Part shown: positions 1 to 8,426 of the stretch, piece by piece
Layout of the letters: each line of letters begins with the position of its first letter
How positions within the stretch are numbered: position 1 is the stretch's first letter
Source of the DNA: an uncultured Methylocystaceae bacterium
Lineage (GTDB): Bacteria; Pseudomonadota; Alphaproteobacteria; Rhizobiales; Beijerinckiaceae
DNA length: 64,000 nucleotides
Assembly: GCA_937870755.1 (NCBI GenBank)
Contig: CALMZV010000018.1
Span: 29,718 to 93,717 of the forward strand
Direction: 5' to 3'
Made by a program: the position numbers and the translations under genes
The notes under the pieces: model-generated
Seen by the model: the letters and a program-made list of their open reading frames with translations, nothing else
Database searches by the model: none
What the model was told of the DNA's origin: nothing

Positions 1-1140
1 AACGCGCTGGCGGGCCGCGTCTGGTGCGGCTATCTGTGCTGGCAGACGGTCTGGACCGATTTGTTCATGGCGGTCGAACGCTGGGTCGAAGGCGACCGGC
101 GCGAACGCATGCAGCTCGACGCTGCGCCGTGGTCCGCGCGGAAGATCGGCAAACGCGCGCTCAAACATTTCATATGGCTGATGATCGCCTGGTGGACGGG
201 CGGCGTTTGGGTTCTCTACTTTGCGGACGCGCCCACGCTCGTCACACAGCTCGCCACGCTCCAGGCGCCGTCCATCGCCTATACCTGGATCGGCATTCTC
301 ACCTTCACCACCTATATTTTCGCCGGCCATATGCGCGAACAGACATGTCTCTACATGTGTCCGTGGCCGCGCATTCAGGCGGCGCTGACGGACGAGAACG
401 CGCTCAACGTCACCTATCGCTACGATCGGGGCGAGCCGCGAATGTCGGTCAAGAAGGCCGCGGCGGTGCGCAAGGCGGGCGAGATCGCCGGCGACTGCGT
501 CGACTGCAACCAGTGTGTGCACGCGTGTCCGACGGGCGTCGACATTCGCCATGGCCCGCAACTTGGCTGCATCCAGTGCGGCCTGTGCATCGACGCCTGC
601 GACACGGTCATGCGCAAGGTCGGCCGTCCCGAACGGCTGATCGCCTACGATACCGATATCAACATCAAGCGACGCGCCGTCGGCCTGCCCAATGTCTACC
701 GGTTCGTTCGCACGCGCACCGTGCTCTACGTGGTGCTGATCTCGCTGATCGCCGGCGGCATGGCGGCCAAACTGGCCACGCGCGCGGACTCGGGTCTGGC
801 CGTCATCCACGATCGCAATCCGCAATACGTGCTGCTGTCGGACGGCGCGCTGCGCAACGGCTATACTGTGAGGTTCGCCAACAAGGCGCCGGAGCCGCGC
901 ACATTCGCGTTGGCGGTGGAAGGTCTGAAGGGTGCGACGGTCGAGCTTGCGGGCGCGGGCAAGGACGCGCAAGGTCGACCGACGATCGAGGTAGGCCGCG
1001 ACCAGACGCGCGAGGTGCGGCTGCTGCTGTCCACGCGGGAGAGCCTGCCGGCCAACGCCTCCATCCCCATGACGTTCACGCTGATAGACGAAACGGGTAA
1101 GGTGCTCGCGGCCGCTAAGGATTTCTTCCGGGGGCCGTGA
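1..1140 (+). CDS. ccoG: CcoG/FixG cytochrome c oxidase accessory protein (5' truncated)
   Basis: The reading frame is open from base 1, so the start lies upstream of the window; 379 residues are present. CcoG is a membrane iron-sulfur protein that helps cbb3-type oxidase assembly, probably in copper reduction or delivery. The visible part has the family's CGYxC..QTVWTDLF segment, several membrane segments, the YMCPWPRIQ motif, and two adjacent 4Fe-4S clusters (CVDCNQCVHACPTG and CIQCGLCIDAC). A periplasmic beta-rich C-terminal domain follows a last membrane helix at about bases 720-770. One oddity is that the usual CP of the first motif reads CW here (bases 40-45). It is followed by ccoH, ccoI and ccoS in the standard order, so the call is secure although the N-terminus is missing. 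Confidence 0.95.
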   Translation, partial: NALAGRVWCGYLCWQTVWTDLFMAVERWVEGDRRERMQLDAAPWSARKIGKRALKHFIWLMIAWWTGGVWVLYFADAPTLVTQLATLQAPSIAYTWIGILTFTTYIFAGHMREQTCLYMCPWPRIQAALTDENALNVTYRYDRGEPRMSVKKAAAVRKAGEIAGDCVDCNQCVHACPTGVDIRHGPQLGCIQCGLCIDACDTVMRKVGRPERLIAYDTDINIKRRAVGLPNVYRFVRTRTVLYVVLISLIAGGMAAKLATRADSGLAVIHDRNPQYVLLSDGALRNGYTVRFANKAPEPRTFALAVEGLKGATVELAGAGKDAQGRPTIEVGRDQTREVRLLLSTRESLPANASIPMTFTLIDETGKVLAAAKDFFRGP

Positions 1141-1150
1141 CCGGACCGCC

Positions 1151-1172
1151 GCCGAAGGCTTCGGCCTTCGGC
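1151..1172. other. Intergenic hairpin between ccoG and ccoH
   Basis: A perfect 8-bp inverted repeat (GCCGAAGG / CCTTCGGC) surrounds a 6-base loop. No T-tract follows on either strand, so it is not a normal terminator. It may be an mRNA stability or processing element between two operon genes. The role is inferred; only the symmetry is seen. Confidence 0.4.
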
Positions 1173-1233
1173 TGCGCGGCATTGACGTATCGACCGCGAA
1201 GATCGCGCGCCGCATCGCGCGAAGAGGTGTTCC

Positions 1234-1761
1234 ATGCCGACCAACGTGCAACCGACATCCGGGCGGCCCGGCGAAGATGACGGCGGCTTCCGACTGACCG
1301 GACGGCACGTCTTCATCATCCTGTGCTGCTTTTTCGGCGTGATGCTGGCCGCCAATCTGACGATGGCGCGGTTCGCGCTCAAGACGTTCAGCGGCGAGGT
1401 GACGGCGCACCCCTACGAGCGGGGGCTGCGATTCAACGCGGAAGTCGATGCTTTGCGCGCACAGGACAAGCTTGGCTGGACGTTCGACGGAAAAGTCGCG
1501 CTCGGCGTGGACAGTGTGGCGGGCGTCGACATCGAGGCGCGGGACGCCTCGGGCGCGCCGCTGACAGGGCTTGAGGTTTCGGTGGTGCTGGAGGCGCCGG
1601 CCGACCGCAAGCGCGACAGAACGCTCAAGGTGCGCGAGGTCGCGCCAGGCCGATATGCGGCGCGCGGCCCGGCGATGGCCGGCGCATGGGATGTCGTGCT
1701 AACGGCGGGGCGCGGCGGCGAGCGGCAATTCCAGTCGCGCAACAGAGTGACCCTCAAGTAG
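1234..1761 (+). CDS. ccoH: FixH/CcoH family protein
   Basis: FixH proteins are single-pass inner-membrane proteins with a periplasmic domain that are required for cbb3 oxidase assembly, together with the copper ATPase encoded next to them. The 175-residue product has a short cytoplasmic N-terminus, a membrane helix at about residues 29-48 (FIILCCFFGVMLAANLTMA) and a beta-rich periplasmic domain. The GWTFDG segment is typical of the family. It sits 93 bases after ccoG and 9 bases before ccoI. Length and context match the family. The start ATG at 1234 is preceded by GAAGAGGTG at a plausible ribosome-binding distance. Confidence 0.92.
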   Translation: MPTNVQPTSGRPGEDDGGFRLTGRHVFIILCCFFGVMLAANLTMARFALKTFSGEVTAHPYERGLRFNAEVDALRAQDKLGWTFDGKVALGVDSVAGVDIEARDASGAPLTGLEVSVVLEAPADRKRDRTLKVREVAPGRYAARGPAMAGAWDVVLTAGRGGERQFQSRNRVTLK

Positions 1762-1770
1762 CGGAACGCG

Positions 1771-4008
1771 ATGCGGGACCAGGTCGACCTTTCCGGATTC
1801 GTACGCGAGGGCGAGGACGGCATGCGCCGGCTCGATCTGGCGCTCGACGGCGTGACCTGCGCGGCCTGCATCGGCGAAATTGAAACCGCGATGGGCCGTC
1901 TCGACGGCGTGACTGGCGCACGACTCAACTACACCAACAGCCGGCTGGCGCTGGCCTGGAAAACGCCATCGTTCAATCCAGCGGACGCAGTCGAGCGGCT
2001 GCGCACGATGGGCTACCGGGCCTATCCGTTCGAGATCGCCGAAGCCGAAGCGCGCGACAGCGAACAGGCCAAGCATCTGTTGCGCTGTCTGGCGGTCGCC
2101 GGCTTCGCGGCGATGAACGTCATGCTCTTGTCCGTTTCGGTGTGGGCGGGCAACGTCAGCGACATCACGCCCGAAACGCGCGACATGTTCCACTGGATTT
2201 CGGCGCTGATCGCCATTCCCGCGGCGGCGTTTTCCGGCCGACCGTTTTTCGTCAGCGCCTGGAACGCGGTCAAGCGCGGATCGCTCAACATGGACGTGCC
2301 GATTTCGCTCGGCATCATTCTCGCGCTCGGCATGTCGCTGGTGGAGACGGCGCTGTCCAATCATCACGCCTATTTCGATTCGGCGCTGATGCTGATCTTC
2401 TTCCTCCTCACCGGCCGTTTCATGGAGCAGGCCATGCGCCGGCGCACGCGCGCGGTCGCGGGCAATCTCGCCGCGCTGCGTTCGCCGGTCGCCGCCCGAA
2501 TCGAGGCCGACGGCTCGATCGTGCAGGTTCCGACCGCGCGGCTTGCGGTCGGCGACATCATTCTGGTGCGGCCCGGCGAACGCGCGCCGGCCGACGGCCT
2601 GGTCGTTGCGGGCGCAAGCGATGTCGACGAAAGCATCGTCACCGGCGAAACGCAGCGCCGTTCCGTTGCGGAAGGCGCGTCGATCTATTCGGGCACGATG
2701 AATTTCTCCGGCGCGCTGCGCGTGCGCGTCGAGGCGGCCGGCGAAGGCTCGTTTCTGTCCGAGATCGAGCGGCTGCTGGAAAAGGCGGGCGCGGAACGAT
2801 CGGGCTATGTGGGGCTCGCCGAACGCGCTTCGCGCATCTATGCGCCAGTCGTGCATGTGACGGCGCTGGCGACCGCCATCGGCTGGCTGATCGCCGGCGC
2901 CTCGGCGCACGACTCCATCATCATCGCCATCGCTGTGCTCATCATCACCTGCCCGTGCGCGCTGGCGCTTGCGGTGCCGGCGGTGCATGTGGTGGCGAGC
3001 GGCGCGCTGTTCCGCGCGGGCGTGCTGCTCAACGGCGGCCACGCAATCGAACGGCTGGCGGAAGCGGATACGGCGGTGTTCGACAAGACCGGCACGCTCA
3101 CGCTGCTCGAGCCGCGCGCGGCCAACGCCGGCGATTATCCGCCCGCGCTGGTTGAAAAGGCGGCGCGCCTTGCGCGCTCGAGCCGCCATCCCCTTGCCCG
3201 CGCTCTGGCGATGTCGGCGCCGCACGGCGCGCTGTTCGACGATGCGTGCGAGAGCGCGGGCGAGGGCGTTGCGGCTGTGGTCGAGGGCATGGAGGCCAGG
3301 CTCGGCTCGGCCGCGTTCTGCGGCGTGGGCGCCGAACGGCCCGACGGCGCGGGGCACGACGCGTCCGCCATCTATTTCCGCCACGGCGACGAAACCGCGA
3401 TGTTTCTCGTCCGCCAGACCTTGCGCGCCGATGCTGTCGAGACGATCGCCGCGCTGAAACGCGCCGGCATGGAGATCGAGATCGTGTCCGGCGACAACGA
3501 GCAGGCGACGCGCGCGGTCGCAGAGGCGCTCGGCGTCGCGCGCTGGACGGCGCGCGCACGGCCGGCCGACAAGGTGGCGCGGCTGGAAGAACTGCGCGCC
3601 GACGGGCGGCGCGCGTTGATGGTCGGCGACGGGTTCAATGACGCGCCGGCGCTCGCGGCCGCCCATGTCTCGCTGTCGCCGATTACGGCGGCCGACGTCG
3701 CGCAAGCCTCGGCGGACGCGGTGTTCCTCGGCGAACGGCTGGCGCCGGTGGCGCAGGCTCTCGCCATCTCGCGCAAGGCGCGCGGGCTGATGCGCGAAAA
3801 TCTGCTCATCGCGGTGGTCTACAACGCGATCGCCGTGCCGCTCGCGATCGCCGGTCTCGTCACGCCGCTGATCGCGGCGGTCGCCATGTCCGGCTCATCG
3901 CTCATCGTCACGGCCAACGCGTTGCGCGCGGCGCCGCGCAGCGAGGAAGCGGCCGACGTCGATGCGGGCGCGCGTGCGCCGGCCACGCAGGCGGGAGCGC
4001 CGGCATGA
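1771..4008 (+). CDS. ccoI: CcoI/FixI copper-exporting P1B-type ATPase
   Basis: This cation-pumping P-type ATPase exports copper to the periplasm for the CuB centre of cbb3 oxidase. The 745 residues contain an N-terminal heavy-metal-associated domain with a CAAC metal site (about residues 30-33), paired membrane helices, the TGET actuator loop, the CPC metal-channel motif (about residue 394), the phosphorylated Asp in DKTGTLT (about 436) and the hinge motif GDGFNDAPAL (about 618). The actuator motif is TGET rather than TGES. The gene overlaps ccoS by four bases (ATGA), which implies translational coupling. Order and motifs distinguish it from general CopA exporters. Confidence 0.95.
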   Translation: MRDQVDLSGFVREGEDGMRRLDLALDGVTCAACIGEIETAMGRLDGVTGARLNYTNSRLALAWKTPSFNPADAVERLRTMGYRAYPFEIAEAEARDSEQAKHLLRCLAVAGFAAMNVMLLSVSVWAGNVSDITPETRDMFHWISALIAIPAAAFSGRPFFVSAWNAVKRGSLNMDVPISLGIILALGMSLVETALSNHHAYFDSALMLIFFLLTGRFMEQAMRRRTRAVAGNLAALRSPVAARIEADGSIVQVPTARLAVGDIILVRPGERAPADGLVVAGASDVDESIVTGETQRRSVAEGASIYSGTMNFSGALRVRVEAAGEGSFLSEIERLLEKAGAERSGYVGLAERASRIYAPVVHVTALATAIGWLIAGASAHDSIIIAIAVLIITCPCALALAVPAVHVVASGALFRAGVLLNGGHAIERLAEADTAVFDKTGTLTLLEPRAANAGDYPPALVEKAARLARSSRHPLARALAMSAPHGALFDDACESAGEGVAAVVEGMEARLGSAAFCGVGAERPDGAGHDASAIYFRHGDETAMFLVRQTLRADAVETIAALKRAGMEIEIVSGDNEQATRAVAEALGVARWTARARPADKVARLEELRADGRRALMVGDGFNDAPALAAAHVSLSPITAADVAQASADAVFLGERLAPVAQALAISRKARGLMRENLLIAVVYNAIAVPLAIAGLVTPLIAAVAMSGSSLIVTANALRAAPRSEEAADVDAGARAPATQAGAPA

Positions 4009-4163
4009 CCATCCTCATCATACTCGTGCCGATCGCGCTGCTGCTCGGGTTCGTGGGACTCGTGGCCTTCGTCTGGTCGCTCAAGGCCGGCCAGTACGAC
4101 GACATGGACGGCGCCTCGGTGCGGGTGCTGATGGACGACGACGTCGAGGATCGCAAGCCGTGA
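4005..4163 (+). CDS. ccoS: CcoS/FixS cbb3 oxidase assembly protein
   Basis: This tiny 52-residue protein has one N-terminal membrane helix (LIILVPIALLLGFVGLVAF) followed by the conserved SGQYDD-like motif, here KAGQYDDMDGAS, and an acidic tail. CcoS is needed for insertion of cofactors into cbb3 oxidase. The ATG overlaps the ccoI stop (ATGA), and the gene overlaps the GTG of the next gene, so three genes are translationally linked. Its length is normal for the family. Confidence 0.93.
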   Translation: MTILIILVPIALLLGFVGLVAFVWSLKAGQYDDMDGASVRVLMDDDVEDRKP

Positions 4164-5272
4164 GCATGATCGATCTCGACCAGATGGCGGGGCGCGCGGG
4201 GCGGCTCGATTGCGTATGCCCGCCGGAGGAGGCGGGCAGGCGGGCGAGCGAGGGATTGTGGCGGCTGGCGGCCGGTTTCGGACTGGCGGTGCTGGCGCAA
4301 ACGCTGGTGCTGGCTGCGCTGCCGGTGTCGGCGGCGGCGATCGCGCCGCAACCGTGGCTTGCGGGCGCGCCCTATGCGCTCACGCTGCTCGGGGCGACGC
4401 TCGCCACCTTTCCGGCTGCGTTTCTGGTCGACTCATTCGGCCGGCGCGGCGCGCTGGCGCTGGGCGCCAGCCTTGGGATCGCCGGTGGTGCGCTGGCGGC
4501 GTTCGCGTCGCTCCATCGCGAATTTCTGTTGCTGTGCGTCGGCGCGTTCTGGCTCGGTGTGTCGAACGGGTTCGCGCTGTTCTATCGTCACGCGGCGGCG
4601 GCCGGTCCATCGGGCGCGCGGGGCGGGGCGTTCGTCTTTGCGGGCGGCGCGGTCGCGGCGCTGGCCGCGCCCACCCTCCTGCAACTGGCCAGCGACCATG
4701 CCGGTCCGTTCGCCGACGCGTGGGCGCTGGCGGCGGCCGGCGTCGTCGATCTTCTGGCTCTGCTGGTGGCGATTTTCCTTCCCCATGCGCTGGCGCGGCC
4801 GCGCGAGGAGGCGTCCTCGCAGGCCGGCGCGGGACGGTTCTACATCGCCACCGCGCTCGGTGCGCTCGCCTGGTTCGCCATGACTGCGATGATGGCGCGC
4901 GCGGCCTCCAGCCTCATCGGTTGCGGCGCCACGGCGTCGGCGGTCGGCGGCGTGATCGCCTGGCACCTCATGGCGATGTATGCGCCGTCCGCGCTCTTGC
5001 GCCTGTCGCCGTGGACGCCGCCGGCGGCCCTCACGCTCGGCGCGGGTTTCGCGCTTCTGGCCGGCGGGCTCGCGCTGTTTGTCGGCTCGGCGGACACGGC
5101 GCGGATCGCCGTTGCGATGGTTGCTGCGGGCGCGGGCTGGTCGCTGGCCAACGCCGGCCTGTTGCAGGTGCTCTATGCGCGCGGAAGTCCGTCGCGGGCG
5201 ATGCTGGCGGGCCACGATTTCGCGTTGTTTGGAGCGGCGCTCGCCGGCGCCATGGCCGCGCCGCTGGTCTGA
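4160..5272 (+). CDS. MFS-type membrane transporter coupled to ccoS
   Basis: The 370-residue hydrophobic protein has about ten to twelve membrane segments and a loop like the MFS motif A (VDSFGRRGALALG), so it is probably a major facilitator superfamily transporter. The substrate is unknown. I chose the GTG at 4160, which overlaps the ccoS stop and lies nine bases after a GAGGA ribosome-binding site; the alternative is the ATG at 4166. Coupling to ccoGHIS suggests a role in the same process, possibly copper or another small-molecule import, but this is inference. The N-terminal 30 residues are polar and carry a CVC motif (about residues 17-19). Confidence 0.75.
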   Translation: MSMIDLDQMAGRAGRLDCVCPPEEAGRRASEGLWRLAAGFGLAVLAQTLVLAALPVSAAAIAPQPWLAGAPYALTLLGATLATFPAAFLVDSFGRRGALALGASLGIAGGALAAFASLHREFLLLCVGAFWLGVSNGFALFYRHAAAAGPSGARGGAFVFAGGAVAALAAPTLLQLASDHAGPFADAWALAAAGVVDLLALLVAIFLPHALARPREEASSQAGAGRFYIATALGALAWFAMTAMMARAASSLIGCGATASAVGGVIAWHLMAMYAPSALLRLSPWTPPAALTLGAGFALLAGGLALFVGSADTARIAVAMVAAGAGWSLANAGLLQVLYARGSPSRAMLAGHDFALFGAALAGAMAAPLV

Positions 5273-5308
5273 AGCCGAACGTGGGGCGTTTTCGCCTCTT
5301 GTGGAACC

Positions 5309-5385
5309 GATGCTCCAATCATCTGTTTCGACGCGTTTTCTTCACGCGACGCCGTGTCCGCCTGGCTCGAGAACGCCTAGAGCGG
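5309..5385 (+). repeat. Dispersed intergenic repeat, copy A
   Basis: The core at 5309-5352 starts GATGCTCCA and contains GACGCGTTTTCTTCACGCGA. A second copy lies on the minus strand at 57178-57220; over 43 aligned bases about 33 match with one gap. From general knowledge, GCGTTTTCTTCACGCG-type sequences recur between genes in many Hyphomicrobiales genomes. The part after 5352 is less certain and overlaps the end of the next gene. It is seen twice in this window, both times between genes. Confidence 0.6.
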
Positions 5386-5856
5386 GGCCGCGCGCGCGTG
5401 GCGCAAATAGGCGGTCGGCGTCGGCGTGAAGCCGGCCCGTTCGAGCGCGCCGCGCTCGTCGCAGCCGCGCAGGCCCGCGCCGCCTTCCACCTCGATCAGA
5501 ATGTCGTCGCAGCCGTTGTCGCGTGCGAGCTTGTCGAGGGCCGCATGGAAGGCGCGGTTGATCGCATCGCCCGCCAGCGACGCGGAGGCGATGTGCGAAA
5601 CGCGCAAGCGCGGCGCGCCAAGAAGACACGGCTCCACGAAAAAGGCGAAGACGGCGTGGAAATGGCCGCGCGAGTCGATGAGCGCCATCAGGTGGCCGCC
5701 GCCGCCGTACGTCCGCTCCACACGCGCGGTGAATTCGGTCCAGTGCTTGAGCCCGAGCGCGGGGTGGCGGAACGACACCAGCGGAAAGACCAGCTTGCGC
5801 TCATGCGGGCGCAGCGGTCTGGCGGTGAAAATCAAATCGTTCGCATCTTGCGCCAT
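5377..5856 (-). CDS. GNAT-like hypothetical protein
   Basis: The 159-residue soluble protein has no motif that fixes its function. Its layout resembles a GNAT acyltransferase: an opening FTARPLRPHE segment, a central strand (HFHAVFAFFVEP), a helix-rich stretch with repeated small residues, DDILIEVEGG, and a C-terminal GF.PTPTAYLRH that resembles the usual GF..... Y segment. The acetyl-CoA-binding Q/RxxGxG/A signature is not clear, so catalytic activity is doubtful. It is transcribed alone, divergent from the M20 gene, and its 3' end touches the repeat at 5309-5385. Confidence 0.5.
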   Translation of the reverse strand: MAQDANDLIFTARPLRPHERKLVFPLVSFRHPALGLKHWTEFTARVERTYGGGGHLMALIDSRGHFHAVFAFFVEPCLLGAPRLRVSHIASASLAGDAINRAFHAALDKLARDNGCDDILIEVEGGAGLRGCDERGALERAGFTPTPTAYLRHARAAPL

Positions 5857-6010
5857 GGATGGCGGCTCCCAACCTCGCCTTGAGGAAGGATGGCGGGACG
5901 AACGCGGTCAGGTCATTGGGATAGGTCAAGGGATGGCCCCGGCGGCGGGCCGGCGCTTGACCTTTGCAAGGAGGATGCATTGACTGGCGGCCTCATCCGC
6001 CGGAGCCGTC

Positions 6011-7174
6011 ATGCCCATCGTCAACCGTGTCGCCGAACTCAGCCCCGACATCGCCGCCTGGCGGCGCGAACTGCACCAGATGCCCGAACTGCTGTTCGAC
6101 GTGCACCGCACGGCCGCGTTCGTGGCGGACAAGCTGAAAGCGTTCGGGTGCGACGAGGTCGTCGCCGGCATCGGGCGCACCGGCGTCGTGGGGGTGATCC
6201 GCGGGGGCAAGGGGCCGGGGCGGACCATAGGGCTGCGCGCCGACATGGACGCGCTGCCGATCCAGGAGGCGCGCGACCTGCCTTACAAGTCGCAGACGCC
6301 CGGCGCCATGCACGCCTGCGGCCACGACGGGCACACGGCGATGCTGCTCGGCGCGGCGCGCTACCTGTGCGAGACGCGCGGTTTCGCCGGCACGGCGGTC
6401 GTGATCTTCCAGCCGGCCGAAGAGGGCGGCGCCGGCGCGAGGGAAATGGTGGACGACGGCGTGATGGACCGCTTCGGCGTGGAGGAGATTTACGGCGTGC
6501 ATAATGCGCCCGGCCTGCCGATCGGTGCGTTCGCCACGCGCGCGGGGCCGATCATGGCCTCGACCGATACGTTCGAGATCGAGATCGCGGGGCGCGGCGG
6601 CCATGCGGCCAAGCCCGACGAGTGCGTCGATCCGGTCCTCATCGGCGCGCAGATCGTGAGCGCGTTGCAGACCATCGCCGCGCGCAACGTCGATCCGCTG
6701 GATTCGGTCGTCGTTTCGGTCACGCAGTTTAACGCCGGCACTGCGTTCAACATCATACCGGCGACCGCGCGGCTTGCTGGCACCATCCGCTCGCTCAACA
6801 AGGAAACGCGCGCCTTCGCCGCGGCGCGCCTGGCGGAAATCGCGGACGGCGTCGCGCGGCTCAACCGCGCCGAGGCCCGCACGACTCTGACGAGCGGGTA
6901 TCCGGTGACCGTGAACCACGCACGCGAAACCGATTTCGCGCTGAAGATCGCGCGCGAGGTGGCGGGCGTGGAACGCGTGAACGCCAGCACGCCGCCGGTG
7001 ATGGGCGCGGAGGACTTTTCATTCATGCTGGAGGCGCGACCCGGCGCGTTCGTCTTCATCGGCAACGGACCCTCGGCGGGATTGCACCACCCCGAGTACG
7101 ACTTCAACGACGACGCCATTCCCTACGGCGTGAGCTATTTCGCCAAACTGGTGGAGGCGGCGACCGCGGCGTAG
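6011..7174 (+). CDS. M20 family amidohydrolase (hippurate hydrolase/aminoacylase-like)
   Basis: This metallopeptidase-family enzyme hydrolyses N-acyl amino acids or similar amides in the cytoplasm. The 387 residues carry the metal-site motifs RADMDALP (about 76-83), MHACGHDGHT (about 98-107) and PAEEGGAG (about 136-143), a dimerization-domain segment GRGGHAAKPDE, and a late ligand region PVMGAEDFSFM. No signal peptide is evident. GGAG lies six bases before the ATG. Substrate cannot be decided between hippurate, indole-acetyl-amino acids and other acyl-amino acids. It stands alone, upstream of cysD. Confidence 0.88.
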   Translation: MPIVNRVAELSPDIAAWRRELHQMPELLFDVHRTAAFVADKLKAFGCDEVVAGIGRTGVVGVIRGGKGPGRTIGLRADMDALPIQEARDLPYKSQTPGAMHACGHDGHTAMLLGAARYLCETRGFAGTAVVIFQPAEEGGAGAREMVDDGVMDRFGVEEIYGVHNAPGLPIGAFATRAGPIMASTDTFEIEIAGRGGHAAKPDECVDPVLIGAQIVSALQTIAARNVDPLDSVVVSVTQFNAGTAFNIIPATARLAGTIRSLNKETRAFAAARLAEIADGVARLNRAEARTTLTSGYPVTVNHARETDFALKIAREVAGVERVNASTPPVMGAEDFSFMLEARPGAFVFIGNGPSAGLHHPEYDFNDDAIPYGVSYFAKLVEAATAA

Positions 7175-7541
7175 ACAGCTGCCTGCGCGTAAATCGCAAA
7201 AAAACGCGCCCGCTCGCAACTTTGGCAAAATGCGTTTCGCCCGCCCCGCGCGGCGAACGCCTTATGCTCCCTGTGCGCGCGCGCGTGGTGCATTCCTTCT
7301 CTTTCGGTAGGCGCCGGGCAGGCTGCGCCGGATTGCGCGCCAAACAGCGCCACGCTTCGCGACAGGCGCGAACATCGAACAGACACAAGGCGTTGCGACG
7401 ACTGCCGGGAATACGCGCGGCTTTCGTGCGCCGCGCGGCGCCGGCGCGCGCGTCGTTGATGGGCGCAGGGCCATCGCCTATGGAAACGCGCATGCGCGCG
7501 CCGTCCGTCGGCGATGCGAAATTGGTCCGTCGGTCGAACCC
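7175..7541. other. Intergenic region upstream of cysD
   Basis: These 367 bases hold no convincing gene. A 107-codon frame across them is Arg/Ala-rich and overlaps cysD, as random frames in this GC-rich DNA often do. An imperfect inverted repeat (GCGTTTCGCC with GGCGAACGC, about 7230-7260) may be the M20 gene's terminator or part of the cysD leader. I recognise no riboswitch or known operator. The cysD ATG lacks a clear ribosome-binding site. Confidence 0.5.
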
Positions 7542-8426
7542 ATGAACAGTCTTGAAGCGGAAGCCATCGAAATCATTCGCGAGGCGGTCGCGGCGGCCCG
7601 CAACCCGGCCATGCTGTATTCTATCGGCAAGGATTCCTCGGTCCTGCTGCATCTCGCGCGCAAGGCGTTCTTTCCGGCGCCGCCGCCGTTTCCGCTGCTG
7701 CATGTCGACACCGGCTGGAAGTTCAAGGCGATGTATGCGCATCGCGATCGCATGGTGGCCGAGAGCGGCATGAAGCTCATTTCGCACATCAATGCGGACG
7801 GCGTCGCCGCCGGTGTCGGTCCGTTCACACACGGCTCGAACTACCACACCGATGTGATGAAAACGCAGGCGCTCAAACAGGCGCTCGACGCGCGCGGCTA
7901 CGACGTGGTGTTCGGCGGCGCGCGGCGCGACGAGGAAAGAAGTCGCGCGAAAGAGCGCGTGTTCTCGTTCCGCGCGGCTAACCATCGCTGGGATCCGAAG
8001 GCGCAACGACCCGAACTCTGGAACCTTTACAACACGCATGTGCGCCCCGGCGAAACGATCCGCGTGTTTCCCATCAGCAACTGGACCGAACTCGACATCT
8101 GGCAATACATCCACGTCGAAAACATACCCATCGTGCCGCTCTATCTGTCGGCGGAACGGCCCGTCGTGCAACGCGGCGGTCAGTTGCTGATGGTGGACGA
8201 CGAGCGCTTTCCCATCGCCGCAGGGGAGAAGGTGGAATTGCGTCGCGTGCGGTTCCGCACCCTTGGATGCTGGCCGCTGACGGCGGCCGTCGAAAGCGAT
8301 GCGGCGAGCATCGAAGACGTGATCGCCGAGACGTTCGGCGCGCGCTCCTCCGAGCGCCAGGGCCGCCTGATCGACAACGACCAGCCGGGCTCGATGGAGA
8401 AGAAGAAGCAGGAAGGCTATTTCTGA
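7542..8426 (+). CDS. cysD: Sulfate adenylyltransferase subunit 2 (CysD)
   Basis: CysD is the adenylyl-transfer subunit of ATP sulfurylase; it makes adenosine 5'-phosphosulfate (APS) from ATP and sulfate, driven by the GTPase CysN. The 294 residues start with [12 protein letters not shown] and contain the PP-loop [12 protein letters not shown] (about 27-38), [15 protein letters not shown], and the family-typical [20 protein letters not shown]. The C-terminus ends EKKKQEGYF, as in the family. It is four-base coupled to the next gene (TGATG). Length is slightly below the usual 302. Confidence 0.96.
   Translation: MNSLEAEAIEIIREAVAAARNPAMLYSIGKDSSVLLHLARKAFFPAPPPFPLLHVDTGWKFKAMYAHRDRMVAESGMKLISHINADGVAAGVGPFTHGSNYHTDVMKTQALKQALDARGYDVVFGGARRDEERSRAKERVFSFRAANHRWDPKAQRPELWNLYNTHVRPGETIRVFPISNWTELDIWQYIHVENIPIVPLYLSAERPVVQRGGQLLMVDDERFPIAAGEKVELRRVRFRTLGCWPLTAAVESDAASIEDVIAETFGARSSERQGRLIDNDQPGSMEKKKQEGYF

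Noticed and set aside
1151..1172. The ccoG-ccoH hairpin as a transcription terminator
   Set aside because: No T-tract follows, and the genes belong to one operon.
1699..3705. A long minus-strand frame of 668 codons within ccoI
   Set aside because: The product is rich in Arg, Ala and His with no domain, and it mirrors the ccoI gene on the other strand, so it is a GC-bias artefact.
7222..7545. A 107-codon frame between the M20 and cysD genes
   Set aside because: It is Arg/Ala-rich, has no recognisable domain, overlaps cysD, and is the kind of frame seen by chance in GC-rich DNA.
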